A stretch of 64,000 nucleotides of DNA from Acidobacteriaceae bacterium KBS 83 (lineage in GTDB: Bacteria; Acidobacteriota; Terriglobia; Terriglobales; Acidobacteriaceae). Every line of letters begins with the position of its first letter. Position 1 is the first letter of the stretch. Below the pieces are notes generated by a model. That model did not search any database. It was not told the origin of the DNA and worked only from the letters and a program-made list of their open reading frames with translations. Position numbers and translations under genes: made by a program. The DNA is taken from the NCBI GenBank assembly GCA_000381585.1, contig KB906734.1, forward strand, positions 682,001 through 746,000, read 5' to 3'. Positions 1 through 9,601 of this stretch are shown here, in pieces.

Positions 1-651
1 CGGCCGCAGGATGTCCAGCAGAAACTCCGTTGCGGCCTGCTGCTCGAATTTGAAGCGCGCGCGGATGGAGGTGCTGGCGTCGATGACCAGACCTACGCGC
101 AGCGGCTGATTGGTCCGTTGGGTAAAGCTGTAGACCTGCGCCGGTGCGCGCTGATCGTCGAGAAGCGCGAAATCCTGCTGCTGCAGGTGATTGACGAAGC
201 GCCCGTGACTATCGGTGACCGTGAACGTGAGGTTGACTTCGTTCACGTTGGCCTTCAGCGTGTAGGTGCCTTCTTCATCGCCTGGTGCGGCCTGCTCTGG
301 TTCCTGATTGGTGGCCGAGGCCTGCGCAGGCGGATTGGTAGGTTGCGTAGCCGTGGCCGGCGGCGGCTTTGGCGGGTCTGCAGGCGGTGGCGGCGCAGGC
401 TTGGCCGGGACGGGAACAGGCTGTCCGGGTGCGTCGGGAAGGGAACTGGGCGCGGTCTGGGTCTGGGACCGCGGGGCAGAGACCTGGGATGCTGGAGCAG
501 AGGGCGATGCCGTTTCCGGCGCTGCGGTTTGCGCGGCGAGCGGGAGCGAAGTGGCGAGCATGCCTGTCAGCACAACGCTGGCGAAGCAGTGGCAGAAGGA
601 GAACCGGCGCAAGCCTGGACGGCCCAGGGCAGAAGGAAGGCGAAGACTCAT
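1..651 (-). CDS. Acidobacterial VWFA-related secreted protein, partial (N-terminal 217 residues)
   Basis: The gene starts at an ATG ending at base 651 and stays open to base 1, so its C-terminus lies outside the window. Residues 1 to about 41 look like a signal peptide: a basic start, a hydrophobic stretch (VVLTGMLATSLPLAA) and cleavage after AQ. A low-complexity Pro/Ala/Gln linker follows to about residue 125. A beta-rich segment with VNLTFTVTDSHGR leads into LRVGLVIDASTSI, where DASTS is a MIDAS-type D-x-S-x-S metal site of a von Willebrand factor A domain. This layout matches the large VWFA-related family common in Acidobacteriota. Its role there is unknown; adhesion or protein-protein interaction outside the cytoplasm is only inference. 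It is separated from rluD by 11 bases and could share its transcript. Confidence 0.8.
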   Translation of the reverse strand, partial: MSLRLPSALGRPGLRRFSFCHCFASVVLTGMLATSLPLAAQTAAPETASPSAPASQVSAPRSQTQTAPSSLPDAPGQPVPVPAKPAPPPPADPPKPPPATATQPTNPPAQASATNQEPEQAAPGDEEGTYTLKANVNEVNLTFTVTDSHGRFVNHLQQQDFALLDDQRAPAQVYSFTQRTNQPLRVGLVIDASTSIRARFKFEQQAATEFLLDILRP

Positions 652-662
652 TGGGGCTGCTT

Positions 663-1748
663 TCATTGTATGCGTTTCCGGCCCGCTCCAGTTGCTGGCG
701 GCGGCGAGGCCGGCTGGGTGATCAACTCGGTAGTTAATTGTTTGAGAAACAGCTCAAGCTCCCCGGGCAGCGGCGCCTGAAAAGCGAGTGGGCGACCTGT
801 GACCGGATGCGCCAGGGCAAGTTCGGCCGCGTGCAGGAAGTTCCGCTCAAGCCGTAGTACGGGCTGGGCTGCGCCGGCTTCTGCCGTTTTCCGGCGCGGC
901 GTCTGTGCGCGTCCGGTAGCGGGCGCCAGGTGGATCTGCGCCGGCGCGCCGTAAAGAGTATCGCCGACAACTGGATGGCCAAGTGACGCCATGTGGACGC
1001 GAATCTGGTGCGTGCGGCCGGTCTCAATGCGTACTGAGACCAGGGTGAAGCGGCCGAAGGGCGATTCAATGCGGCGCAGCACGCGGTAATGGCTGATGGC
1101 GGTGCGGCCGTCGTCGCGGCGTGTCGTCATGCGCGTGCGACGCACGGTATCGCGGCTTATGGCGGCATTCACCGTGCCGCTTTCGGCAGCCACTCCGCCG
1201 TGCACCAGCGCGATGTAGGTCTTCCGCACCTGGCGGCGCGCGAACATCTCGGCCAGCTTGGCATGCGCCTTATCGTGCTTCGCCACCAACAGCAGCCCGC
1301 TGGTCTCCTTATCCAGGCGATGCACGATGCCGGGACGCAGCTCACCGCCGTGCGAGGAGAGTTCCTGAAAATGGTGCAACAGCGCGTTCACCAGCGTGCC
1401 GCGGTTGCGCGCGTCATCCGTCGAACCGGCGCCGGCATGCACCATCATGCCGGCCGGCTTGTTCACGACGGCGATGTCGTCGTCTTCATAAACGATGTCG
1501 AGCGTGATCGCCTCTGGCACGGCACGCACGGGACGCGGCTCCGCTTCGCCGGTGATAAAAATCTGCTCGCCACCGCGCAACTTCAGACTGGCCTTGGGTG
1601 CCTTGTCTTCGAGCAGCACCTTCGCCTGGGACAGTAGCCACTGGACGCGGGCGCGACTGACCCCGAGCGCCTCCACCAGATACTGATCAAGCCGGCGGCC
1701 GGCGGATTCCCCAGGAACTGCAAGCATGCGAGGTGCGGTTTCAGGCAT
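663..1748 (-). CDS. rluD: RluA-family pseudouridine synthase (RluD-like)
   Basis: This is a predicted 361-residue pseudouridine synthase. It most likely isomerises uridines in helix 69 of 23S rRNA, as RluD does, though RluC-type specificity cannot be excluded. An N-terminal S4 RNA-binding domain covers about residues 17-65 (RRLDQYLVEALGVSR onward). The catalytic signature HRLDKETSG places the nucleophilic Asp at residue 146, and GRTHQIRVH follows. A longer frame begins at 1799, but ATG at 1748 is preferred: it overlaps the lgt-like stop by 8 bases (ATGCCTGA), which suggests translational coupling, and it gives a normal family length. A basic insert around THQIR/PRRKTAEAG is peculiar to this copy. 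Family assignment is secure; exact target is inferred. Confidence 0.88.
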   Translation of the reverse strand: MPETAPRMLAVPGESAGRRLDQYLVEALGVSRARVQWLLSQAKVLLEDKAPKASLKLRGGEQIFITGEAEPRPVRAVPEAITLDIVYEDDDIAVVNKPAGMMVHAGAGSTDDARNRGTLVNALLHHFQELSSHGGELRPGIVHRLDKETSGLLLVAKHDKAHAKLAEMFARRQVRKTYIALVHGGVAAESGTVNAAISRDTVRRTRMTTRRDDGRTAISHYRVLRRIESPFGRFTLVSVRIETGRTHQIRVHMASLGHPVVGDTLYGAPAQIHLAPATGRAQTPRRKTAEAGAAQPVLRLERNFLHAAELALAHPVTGRPLAFQAPLPGELELFLKQLTTELITQPASPPPATGAGRKRIQ

Positions 1749-2535
1749 GATGCACCGCCGCTTGCTTGCCGTGCCCCAGCCAGCACGCGCCGCCCACAAT
1801 CACCATCAGCATCGCCAATCCCTGGGCGGAAGTGATCAGGTGGAAGAGGACAGGAGCGTCGGCATACGCACCCGATAGTGGCGCGAGCAGAAAGCGGAAT
1901 ACTCCGTCTGCGAAGAGCGCGGTACCGAGAACCTCAGCAGGTTGGAACTGATGCCGCAGCATCATCACCAACCCGGCGGCAAGAGCAAAGTGACCGATCG
2001 CTGCGTAGATCTGCACCGGATGCACGGCGACGCCCAGTGGTACGCCAGTGGTACGAGCGGCAAAGCGACTGCTGTAGGTCACACCCCAGCGCAGCGCAGT
2101 GGGTGCGCCATAGTGCGACCCGGCAGCAAAGTCACCGACATCGAGAATTGCCAAAGCCAGCACAACTGCGGGTGCTGCAGCAGAGAGCGCCGGCAAGAGC
2201 GGCACGCGGGTCAGCATCAGGTAAGCAATGACGGCAACCACAGCCAGCAGCACTCCGAATGGCGCCGCGCTGCCGGATGCCAGCGTGCCCGCGCCGAGCA
2301 CAAGCAGCGGCGCCTCGAGAAAGCCGCGCCAGTTGGCGACCACGACGGCAAGGCGCGCCCCCACGACAACGCAGACAACGGCCAGCAGGCCGGCGTTCTG
2401 TATCCTCTCCGCGTCCATGCCGGTGCGGCGCGCGATGCCTGTCCAGAGCGCGACGCCGCAAAGCGCCGCGACGACGGCAAGCACGCCATAGGTCGAGATT
2501 ACAAATGCGCCGAACTGGAGGAAGCGAGGATACAT
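1741..2535 (-). CDS. Lgt-like prolipoprotein diacylglyceryl transferase family protein, degenerate active site
   Basis: This 264-residue polytopic membrane protein has at least seven hydrophobic segments. The late VHPVQIYAAIGHF motif matches the HPTQLYE block of Lgt, which transfers diacylglycerol to the lipobox cysteine of prolipoproteins. However, the central signature usually read as RIGNFxNGE is LDVGDFAAGSHYG here, so the essential Arg is missing. The distal block reads GVFRFLLAPL instead of ending in an acidic-aromatic-Arg motif. It may therefore be an inactive or neofunctionalised paralogue rather than the housekeeping Lgt. It overlaps rluD by 8 bases and lies in the same predicted transcript. 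Confidence 0.6.
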   Translation of the reverse strand: MYPRFLQFGAFVISTYGVLAVVAALCGVALWTGIARRTGMDAERIQNAGLLAVVCVVVGARLAVVVANWRGFLEAPLLVLGAGTLASGSAAPFGVLLAVVAVIAYLMLTRVPLLPALSAAAPAVVLALAILDVGDFAAGSHYGAPTALRWGVTYSSRFAARTTGVPLGVAVHPVQIYAAIGHFALAAGLVMMLRHQFQPAEVLGTALFADGVFRFLLAPLSGAYADAPVLFHLITSAQGLAMLMVIVGGACWLGHGKQAAVHHA

Positions 2536-2879
2536 AGCGAAATGACAAGCCTCGCAGCGCAGTGCAGGAGATTCGGCGGGAAGAAGAGGAACAAAACCGA
2601 CCCACGGGGCCGTGCGGTGCGCGCTGGTGAACCCGTCCTAAGACGGTGGGACTCTCCGCAGCTCTTTAGGCATTCCGGACTGGCGGACACTGCACACCGA
2701 GCCAATTGTTCGAGTCGAGTCCCTGTTCAATGAATATAGGTTCTACCAGCGTTAGCTCCGCACCTGCTTTGCAGGCCGGTTTCTGACTCGGATGCTACCG
2801 AGGGGCGGCGCGCTTTGCAAGCTACCCATTTGGGGGATAGCTACGCTGCGATACCGAGGGTTAGACGCTGGCAACAGGG
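2536..2879. other. Intergenic region, no gene recognised
   Basis: About 340 bases separate the lgt-like start from the rmuC stop. A short perfect stem with a three-base loop, CCTGC-TTT-GCAGG, lies at 2763-2775. Neither strand carries a convincing open frame with a ribosome-binding site. A tRNA-like reading of 2700-2815 was tested and does not fold into a cloverleaf. The stretch presumably carries the promoter of the lgt-like/rluD transcript and the 3' end of rmuC. Confidence 0.5.
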
Positions 2880-4148
2880 CTACGTTTCAAAACCTTCGGC
2901 TTTATCGAACGTTTCTGCGCCGACGTTCTCGAAAATATCTATTTCCTGCGCCTGCTGCGTCAGTTGCCGCGGCAGGCGCTTCGTCGGTTGCACGCCGAGA
3001 GCACGCAGCATCTCCACCTGACGCACCAGGTTGCCGCGCCCGCGCGTCAGCTTGTCGAAGGCTGCATCATATGCATTTCGCGTCTGTTCGATGCGCGCGC
3101 CAAGTTTGCTCAGGTCATCAACAAATCCGGCGAATTTGTCGTAGAGCTCCGCGCCGCGTTCGGCGATCTGCTGCACGTTCCGTGCCTGCTCCTCCTGCCG
3201 CCACAGATGTGCCACCGTGCGTACGACGAACAGCAGCGTGCTGGGCGAGACCAGCAAGATGTTCTTCTCCCACGCGTGGACCCACAGGTTGCTGTCGGTT
3301 TCAAGCGCCAACAGGAACGCCGGCTCGATAGGCACAAACAGGATGACGAAATCCAGAGTTTCGAGACCGGGAAGATGGTGATAGTTGCGGGCTGCAAGAT
3401 CGCGGATATGCTCACGAAGTGAAGCGCAATGACGCGCGGCAGCATGTCTGCGCAGGGCGTCGTCTGAGCTCCCGCAGTATGTGCCGTAATCGAGCAGAGA
3501 GACCTTCGCATCGACCACCAGCTTCCGATCGCCCGGTAGATGCAGGATGACATCCGGCCGCGCGCGGCTGGCATCCTCGCGCGCGATGGTCTCCTGCATC
3601 GTGTACTCGTGACCTCGCCGCAGCCCTGCAGCTTCGAGGATGCGCTCCAGCACGACTTCGCCCCAGTCGCCCTGTGCCTTCGTGGAACCCTTGAGCGCCT
3701 GCGTCAGGTCCTTCGCCTCTTCGGCAAGACGCTGATTCATCTCCAGCAGCGAGGTCACCTGCTGCGCCAGTGCGCTGCGGTCTTTGCTCTCCTGCACGTA
3801 GACCTGATCGACCTTCGACTGGAACTCCTGCAACCGTGTTTTGAGCGGATCGAGCAGTTGGCCGAGGTTCGCCTGGTTCTGCTCAGTAAACCGGCGCGAC
3901 TTTTCCTCCAGAATGTCGTTGGCCAGGGCGCGGAACTCGTACGTCATGCGATCGCGTGCGTCGTCCAACAGCGCCAGTTTCTCGTCGTGAGCGCCGCGCT
4001 CGGCGACCAAAGTCGCATCCAGTGCCGCGACCTTACTGCGCAGCTGCGCCGTTTCTTCGGCCATAGCCGAGCGCCGCGAGAGTGCAATCGCATATCCCAG
4101 CAGGCCGCCAATCACGAGACCGGCCAGCGCCGCGAAAAGATAGATCAT
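2880..4148 (-). CDS. rmuC: DNA recombination protein RmuC homologue
   Basis: This is a predicted 422-residue RmuC-family protein. The family limits inversion-type rearrangements and has a restriction-nuclease-like fold. Residues 3-25 form one hydrophobic segment (LFAALAGLVIGGLLGYAIAL), a membrane anchor as usual for RmuC. A long Glu/Gln/Arg-rich coiled coil runs to about residue 140. The conserved core includes KGSTKAQGDWGEVVLERILE, RPDVILHLPGDRKLVVDAKVSL and VIFVPIEPAF-like text. The chosen start puts the membrane segment at the N-terminus; an in-frame ATG at 4214 is less likely because it adds a non-conserved basic stretch. The gene is divergent from acpP. Confidence 0.88.
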   Translation of the reverse strand: MIYLFAALAGLVIGGLLGYAIALSRRSAMAEETAQLRSKVAALDATLVAERGAHDEKLALLDDARDRMTYEFRALANDILEEKSRRFTEQNQANLGQLLDPLKTRLQEFQSKVDQVYVQESKDRSALAQQVTSLLEMNQRLAEEAKDLTQALKGSTKAQGDWGEVVLERILEAAGLRRGHEYTMQETIAREDASRARPDVILHLPGDRKLVVDAKVSLLDYGTYCGSSDDALRRHAAARHCASLREHIRDLAARNYHHLPGLETLDFVILFVPIEPAFLLALETDSNLWVHAWEKNILLVSPSTLLFVVRTVAHLWRQEEQARNVQQIAERGAELYDKFAGFVDDLSKLGARIEQTRNAYDAAFDKLTRGRGNLVRQVEMLRALGVQPTKRLPRQLTQQAQEIDIFENVGAETFDKAEGFET

Positions 4149-4284
4149 GGCGTTCACGAACCCGTACCGCTCTTCGCACTTTACTGCCTCAATGTGGTTC
4201 TCGGGGGCGTGCATTGGACCAGGTCGCCCGCCTTTACACCCCCCGGACCTCTCAGTAGACTTGGAAGTTCGGGACCGGCATCCA

Positions 4285-4296
4285 CACACCGGTGTG
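4285..4296. promoter_or_regulatory. Perfect 12-bp palindrome between rmuC and acpP
   Basis: CACACCGGTGTG is a perfect palindrome lying 88 bases before the acpP start, in the rmuC-acpP divergent region. Two more flanking base pairs are compatible on each side after one mismatch. Its position suits an operator, but no regulator is identified. Confidence 0.3.
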
Positions 4297-4383
4297 GGGC
4301 GCCAGGAGTGCGTCCGCACGTCGCGTACCTGATAGTCTCAAAAGGTATTCACTTCATTCGTTTTGTTGGTCGAGGAGATACGC

Positions 4384-4629
4384 ATGGCAGCAGTGGACGA
4401 GAAGGTAAAGCAGATCATTGTCGAGCAGCTCCAGGTAGACGAGGCCGAAGTCACACCCAGCGCCTCCTTTCAGGAAGACCTGGGCGCGGACTCGCTAGAT
4501 GTGGTGGAGCTGGTGATGCAGTTCGAAGAGGCCTTCGACATGGAGATCCCGGACGAAGACGCCGAGAAGATCAAGACCGTGAAGGACGCGACCGAATACA
4601 TCGAGAAGCACGCGAAAGGCGGCAAGTAG
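4384..4629 (+). CDS. acpP: Acyl carrier protein
   Basis: This is the 81-residue acyl carrier protein that carries growing acyl chains in type II fatty-acid synthesis. The GADSLD motif gives the phosphopantetheine attachment Ser at residue 37. The acidic second helix and the [12 protein letters not shown]-terminal helix are typical. ATG at 4384 follows a GAGGAG ribosome-binding site 8 bases upstream, so an in-frame start at 4363 is rejected. fabF begins two bases after the stop, the classic acpP-fabF pair. Confidence 0.97.
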   Translation: MAAVDEKVKQIIVEQLQVDEAEVTPSASFQEDLGADSLDVVELVMQFEEAFDMEIPDEDAEKIKTVKDATEYIEKHAKGGK

Positions 4630-4631
4630 CC

Positions 4632-5885
<1,254 letters not shown>

Positions 5886-5951
5886 CCCTCTGCTGGTTTG
5901 CGTTAGGCAGAGCGCCGCGGAGAATCTTCGCGGCGCTTCGTCTTTCATGTG

Positions 5952-7004
5952 TCACGATGCGGAGATCGGATGCGCTTCGAGGATCGACACGTCGAGTTCC
6001 GGCACCGGAATGTTTCGTATTAGGCCGAAGCCTGCCTCTTCCAGCAATATCCGCCACTCGTGCTCGCTACGTTCACGGCCTCCCGTCACTGCCATCATGT
6101 TTAGGTCGCTCATGAAGCGTCCGACAAGTTCCGGCACAGGTCCGGAGACGATATCCGGCAGAACAAATTCGATCACCAGCAGCCTTCCCGCCACTGGAAC
6201 CGCAGCGCGACAGTGACGCAGCATCGCGACCGCTTTTGCGTCTGTGAGGCCGTGCAGCACATGCTTGAGCATATAGACATCGGCACCTTTAGGCACGTGC
6301 TCGGAGAGATCCGCGGCGATCAACTCGCAGCGCTCCGCAGTAGGTGAACCGTTGAAGTGAGCCGCCGCCGCTTCGATGGACTCATCTCTGTCCACCAGCA
6401 TGCCGCGCAGCTTCGGATGACGCTCCAGCACGGCGCGGATCAGCGCCCCGCCACCGCCGCCCAGATCCGCGACAATGCCGCCGGCCGGAAACTGCCACGC
6501 ATCAACGATCAGTGCGTAGTTCTCCGCCGGAGCCGTGCCCATCACCGCGCGAAAGATCGCATTGGCCTCCGGGTATTGCGACCAGCGTGTCGCGATGGCC
6601 GCCTTTTCCATCACCTGCGCCGCGTTCTGTCCGGTGCGGACGCACTCGGCAAGGTGCGACCAGAAGTCCGCCAGCAGATCAGCCCAGAAGACGACTGCCG
6701 CCCATGAAGACTCCGGCACATCCTTGCGCAGCGGGCGGCCCATCTCCGTGAGACGAAAGTGTTGCTGCTGCGTCTCCTCGAGCAGGCCGAGAGCCGCCAT
6801 CGCCCGCAACAGCCGGTACATGGAGGAGGGATCCGCCCGGCATGCTGCGGCGATTTCCGACGCGCTCCGCTCCGCGTCGCCCAAGGCATCCGCGACGCCG
6901 AGCCGTGCCGCCGCGCACAGCACGCAGCTTGGCCCATAGGCCATCGCCATCTCGAGCAGCTCGGCGTTTGCTATCACATTTCCGATTGCATGTTTCGCCG
7001 GCAC
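5952..7004 (-). CDS. Family-2 SAM-dependent O-methyltransferase
   Basis: This 350-residue protein has the two-part layout of COMT/hydroxyneurosporene-type O-methyltransferases. An N-terminal dimerisation winged helix (LLEMAMAYGPSCVLCAAARLG to about residue 95) is followed by a Rossmann SAM-binding domain. The SAM loop reads VADLGGGGGALI at about residues 178-189, followed by the acidic LVDRDES. HVLHGLTDAKAV holds the usual catalytic His region and SEHEWRILLEEAGF the C-terminal block. Such enzymes methylate small phenolic or polyketide acceptors; no biosynthetic cluster surrounds it, so the substrate is unknown. It stands alone between convergent fabF and a DUF5715-like gene. Confidence 0.82.
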   Translation of the reverse strand: MPAKHAIGNVIANAELLEMAMAYGPSCVLCAAARLGVADALGDAERSASEIAAACRADPSSMYRLLRAMAALGLLEETQQQHFRLTEMGRPLRKDVPESSWAAVVFWADLLADFWSHLAECVRTGQNAAQVMEKAAIATRWSQYPEANAIFRAVMGTAPAENYALIVDAWQFPAGGIVADLGGGGGALIRAVLERHPKLRGMLVDRDESIEAAAAHFNGSPTAERCELIAADLSEHVPKGADVYMLKHVLHGLTDAKAVAMLRHCRAAVPVAGRLLVIEFVLPDIVSGPVPELVGRFMSDLNMMAVTGGRERSEHEWRILLEEAGFGLIRNIPVPELDVSILEAHPISAS

Positions 7005-7105
7005 CCTGCGCCCTCCGTCCCTAAATCAATGCGCTCCCTATGCATCGATCATGACACCGACATCCGCGGTGAGGATTGGAAGAAATGGAAGGGAAAGATG
7101 CCGGG

Positions 7106-8107
7106 TCACTGCACGCCGGAGGCGAGCAGTTCAGGCCTATGGGAGGGTGTCTCCTCCGACCGCGGCGTCAGGTACGACCTATAGACCGAGATATGGAAGC
7201 ACGACTGCTGGAACTCCTCTTCCACGTCGATCTTGCCTGCCGTCTGCAGCGGTAACAGATAGGCTCGCATCCAGGCAACTTCGGATGGGGTCAAACCCTT
7301 CTTGGCAATATCCACCGCCTCGCCCGTCAGGTGCGGAGAGGCGATATCGCCTTCGGCCGGCGCCGCATTTCCGTTGATGTGCAGGAGATGACGCTGATAT
7401 TCGATCGTCCGCACCGCGGAATTGACCTGCAGCGGCTTGTGGAAGCGCTCGTAATGCACCCGCGCCAGGTCCGTGAGGAAATGGCCCGTCCATGCGCGGC
7501 AGTAGCGGCGGTTCGCTGCAAGGCGGTTGTCCACGTGCATGGAAATAAGTTGTGGGAGTGCCACCAGCTCGCCCTGACGGCGCAGCGTCGCCAGGTCATC
7601 CTGATCTTTCACGCGGAGAAGACCATCCTGCTCTGCGCGCTCGTTCTGGCGCACGAGTGATTCGCGGCTCCCACGCAGGGGTGGCAGGTTCATCGCGGCA
7701 AGCGGCTGTTCCGGCAGATTCAGTGACGCTGATTGAGTGTCATCATCCGTATCTTCATCACGTGCAACGCGCTGGGTTTCCTGACGTGCTACCGCGCGCA
7801 CCGCTTCTGTGCCATGCCTTCGTGCATGGCGCAGAGCACGCGCGGTGTGCGGATGCACATGATGGCGGCGCGTGCGGCCGCGGTTCGCGCGAACCGTCCG
7901 CGCGCCGGCAGCTTGTGCACCATGCGCCGAGACGCTAGTTATGTGGGTTGCTCGTTGACGCTTGGCAGCAATTTTCCCATCCGAGCGCGATGCGACGCGG
8001 CTCGGCTGATGCCGTGCCGCTATACCCGCACACGGCATCAGCAAAATGACCAGGCAGAGAAGCGCTGCTAAAGCAAAACGAGGGTGACAAGGGTGAAGAC
8101 AGCGCAT
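7106..8107 (-). CDS. Secreted DUF5715-like / peptidase M15-like protein
   Basis: This 333-residue protein has a signal peptide (LAALLCLVILLMPCAGIAA, residues 12-31). A very basic Arg/His/Ala-rich linker runs to about residue 115. The C-terminal domain begins near LVALPQLISMHVDNRL. It contains SPHLTGEAVDIA and a later CFHISVYRSY, spaced like the His/Asp/His zinc motifs of M15 D,D-carboxypeptidases. It resembles the DUF5715 family common in Acidobacteriota. Periplasmic peptidoglycan processing is possible, but the substrate is not established. An internal ATG exists, but the long N-terminus encodes a convincing signal peptide. Confidence 0.65.
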   Translation of the reverse strand: MRCLHPCHPRFALAALLCLVILLMPCAGIAARHQPSRVASRSDGKIAAKRQRATHITSVSAHGAQAAGARTVRANRGRTRRHHVHPHTARALRHARRHGTEAVRAVARQETQRVARDEDTDDDTQSASLNLPEQPLAAMNLPPLRGSRESLVRQNERAEQDGLLRVKDQDDLATLRRQGELVALPQLISMHVDNRLAANRRYCRAWTGHFLTDLARVHYERFHKPLQVNSAVRTIEYQRHLLHINGNAAPAEGDIASPHLTGEAVDIAKKGLTPSEVAWMRAYLLPLQTAGKIDVEEEFQQSCFHISVYRSYLTPRSEETPSHRPELLASGVQ

Positions 8108-8258
8108 GCCCGAGAGCAGGTACGCGAAGAATGCCAGAGGACTTCATGCTAGCGCCACAACCCGTGCCGGCGAAGTGCCGAATCGGATACGTGCCCCTCA
8201 GAAGCCCCTCAGTCCTGTCGATTCTTCAATGGACTCGAATGATTCGTAATCACCACAG

Positions 8259-8669
8259 CTACGAACTAAATGCTGCTGCGCCAGCCTCGGCAACTGCATG
8301 ATCCTGGTCACCGGAGCCACCACTCACGCCGATGGCGCCCACCACCTTCCCGCCCTTCTTCAGCGGAATACCACCGGCGAAGATCATCACCTTGCCGCCG
8401 TTCGATGCGTGAATGCCGAAGAACTGCTGGCCGGATTGCGAATTATCCGCCAGGTCTTTGGTGGAGATATCAAATGCGCGCGATGTCCAGGCCTTGTTGA
8501 TGGATATGTTGACAGAACCCATCCACGCGCCATCCATCCGTACATGCGCCACGAGGTTGCCGCCCTCATCCGCCACCGCGATATTCATCGGTTGGCCGAT
8601 CTCCTTCGCCTTCTTCTCCGCCGCCGCGATCACACGGCGTGCCGCGTCCAGTGTTACTTCACTCGCCAT
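8259..8669 (-). CDS. HbpS/GlcG family heme-binding-like protein
   Basis: This 136-residue single-domain protein of the HbpS/GlcG (DUF336) family is complete: MNIAVADEGGNLVAHVRMDGA, then NKAWTSRAFD and the glycine-rich end GGIPLKKGGKVVGAIGVSGGS. Family members form oligomers, and some bind heme or cobalamin-pathway intermediates; the cellular role is often unclear. No signal peptide is visible, so it is probably cytoplasmic. A purine-rich AAAGGCAGAGAAACA precedes the ATG. It is monocistronic here. Confidence 0.82.
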   Translation of the reverse strand: MASEVTLDAARRVIAAAEKKAKEIGQPMNIAVADEGGNLVAHVRMDGAWMGSVNISINKAWTSRAFDISTKDLADNSQSGQQFFGIHASNGGKVMIFAGGIPLKKGGKVVGAIGVSGGSGDQDHAVAEAGAAAFSS

Positions 8670-8782
8670 TGTTTCTCTGCCTTTCTGATTTTTTGCCGGG
8701 AGCGAACAGAAATCGACGAGGCTTGCAGCTCATCCACGTCTGCCTCCCAACTACGATGCATGGACAGACTACGCGGCTCATG

Positions 8783-9601
8783 TCAGGAATGTGTCAAATA
8801 GATGGCGCAATCTTCCGCGCTCGAGCCGACTCGGTCGGCCAGCCGGTCGCTCACGTCCATCTGCACGGTCGCACTCCATGCCTGCTGCAGATACGGCGCG
8901 CGGTCCAACACATCCCGGAGTTCGTGATTGATATAGACGACGGCAGCATTCCTCGGTGTTTCCGCGAGAGAGCGGCCGAGATTGCGAACAACCTGGTCGA
9001 GCACCGGCCGGCAGAATGGGTGATAGAGATACACCACCAGCGGCCCAGCTGGAAACCGGTACTCTGCCGCATCTTGAAGCAGAACGCTCATCGGTGCGAG
9101 GTCGCTCCGTCCTTCCATGGACCGAGCGGCGGTGTAGCGACCAACATTCTCAACTGCGATGCGATGAAGTTGCGGAGCAATCTCAACCCCGATTGCCTGC
9201 ACGAAAGGATACTCCGAGGCAAGGAGGACCGCCCGGCCCTTCCCGCAGCCCAGGTCAATAAAGGTTGCACTTCTCAACAGGGACCCTGGCACCTGGGCCA
9301 TCACGTGGCGAAAAACGGATGGCCCGATGCCGTAATACGCAGTGTTCCATGCGTCGCTGCGGCTGCCCGTCTTCAGGTCGACGCTCCACACCAGTCCGCT
9401 GGTATCGACGCCGTATTGCCGGTCGAACTCGTGTTCAGCGGTCGGAAGCCAGGCGATCGTGTCATCGGTTAACTGCGAGGTGCGGCGCAGCTTCTTCTTC
9501 AGATGGTCACGAGCTGTCCGTACAGCCGTGGCCCAGCCATGGTTCGCCACCATCTGTCGCGCGGTCCGGACGGTGCGCCTCGCATGCATAGCTGATTCCA
9601 T
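8783..9601 (-). CDS. Class I SAM-dependent methyltransferase
   Basis: This 272-residue protein has a clear class I methyltransferase core: FIDLGCGKGRAVLLAS (motif I, about residues 115-130), then IGVEIAPQLH and DAAEYRFPAGPLVVYLYHPF. The Lys-rich DHLKKKLRR near residue 35 may bind nucleic acid or membrane. The acceptor is not predictable. Proteins of this layout are scattered in Acidobacteriota as orphan methyltransferases. The start is preceded by an AT-rich region containing a possible divergent promoter. Confidence 0.72.
   Translation of the reverse strand: MESAMHARRTVRTARQMVANHGWATAVRTARDHLKKKLRRTSQLTDDTIAWLPTAEHEFDRQYGVDTSGLVWSVDLKTGSRSDAWNTAYYGIGPSVFRHVMAQVPGSLLRSATFIDLGCGKGRAVLLASEYPFVQAIGVEIAPQLHRIAVENVGRYTAARSMEGRSDLAPMSVLLQDAAEYRFPAGPLVVYLYHPFCRPVLDQVVRNLGRSLAETPRNAAVVYINHELRDVLDRAPYLQQAWSATVQMDVSDRLADRVGSSAEDCAIYLTHS

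Noticed and set aside
2700-2815. tRNA-like text (GCGGAGCTAACGCTGGTAGAAC and a Cys/Ala-like stem)
   Set aside because: Read on both strands, no seven-base acceptor stem, no T-loop and no anticodon arm of correct size could be matched.
3540-4631. Long plus-strand upstream extension of fabF across acpP and rmuC
   Set aside because: The extension reads antisense to rmuC and out of frame through acpP. Ketosynthase similarity starts only at the TTG 4632 region.
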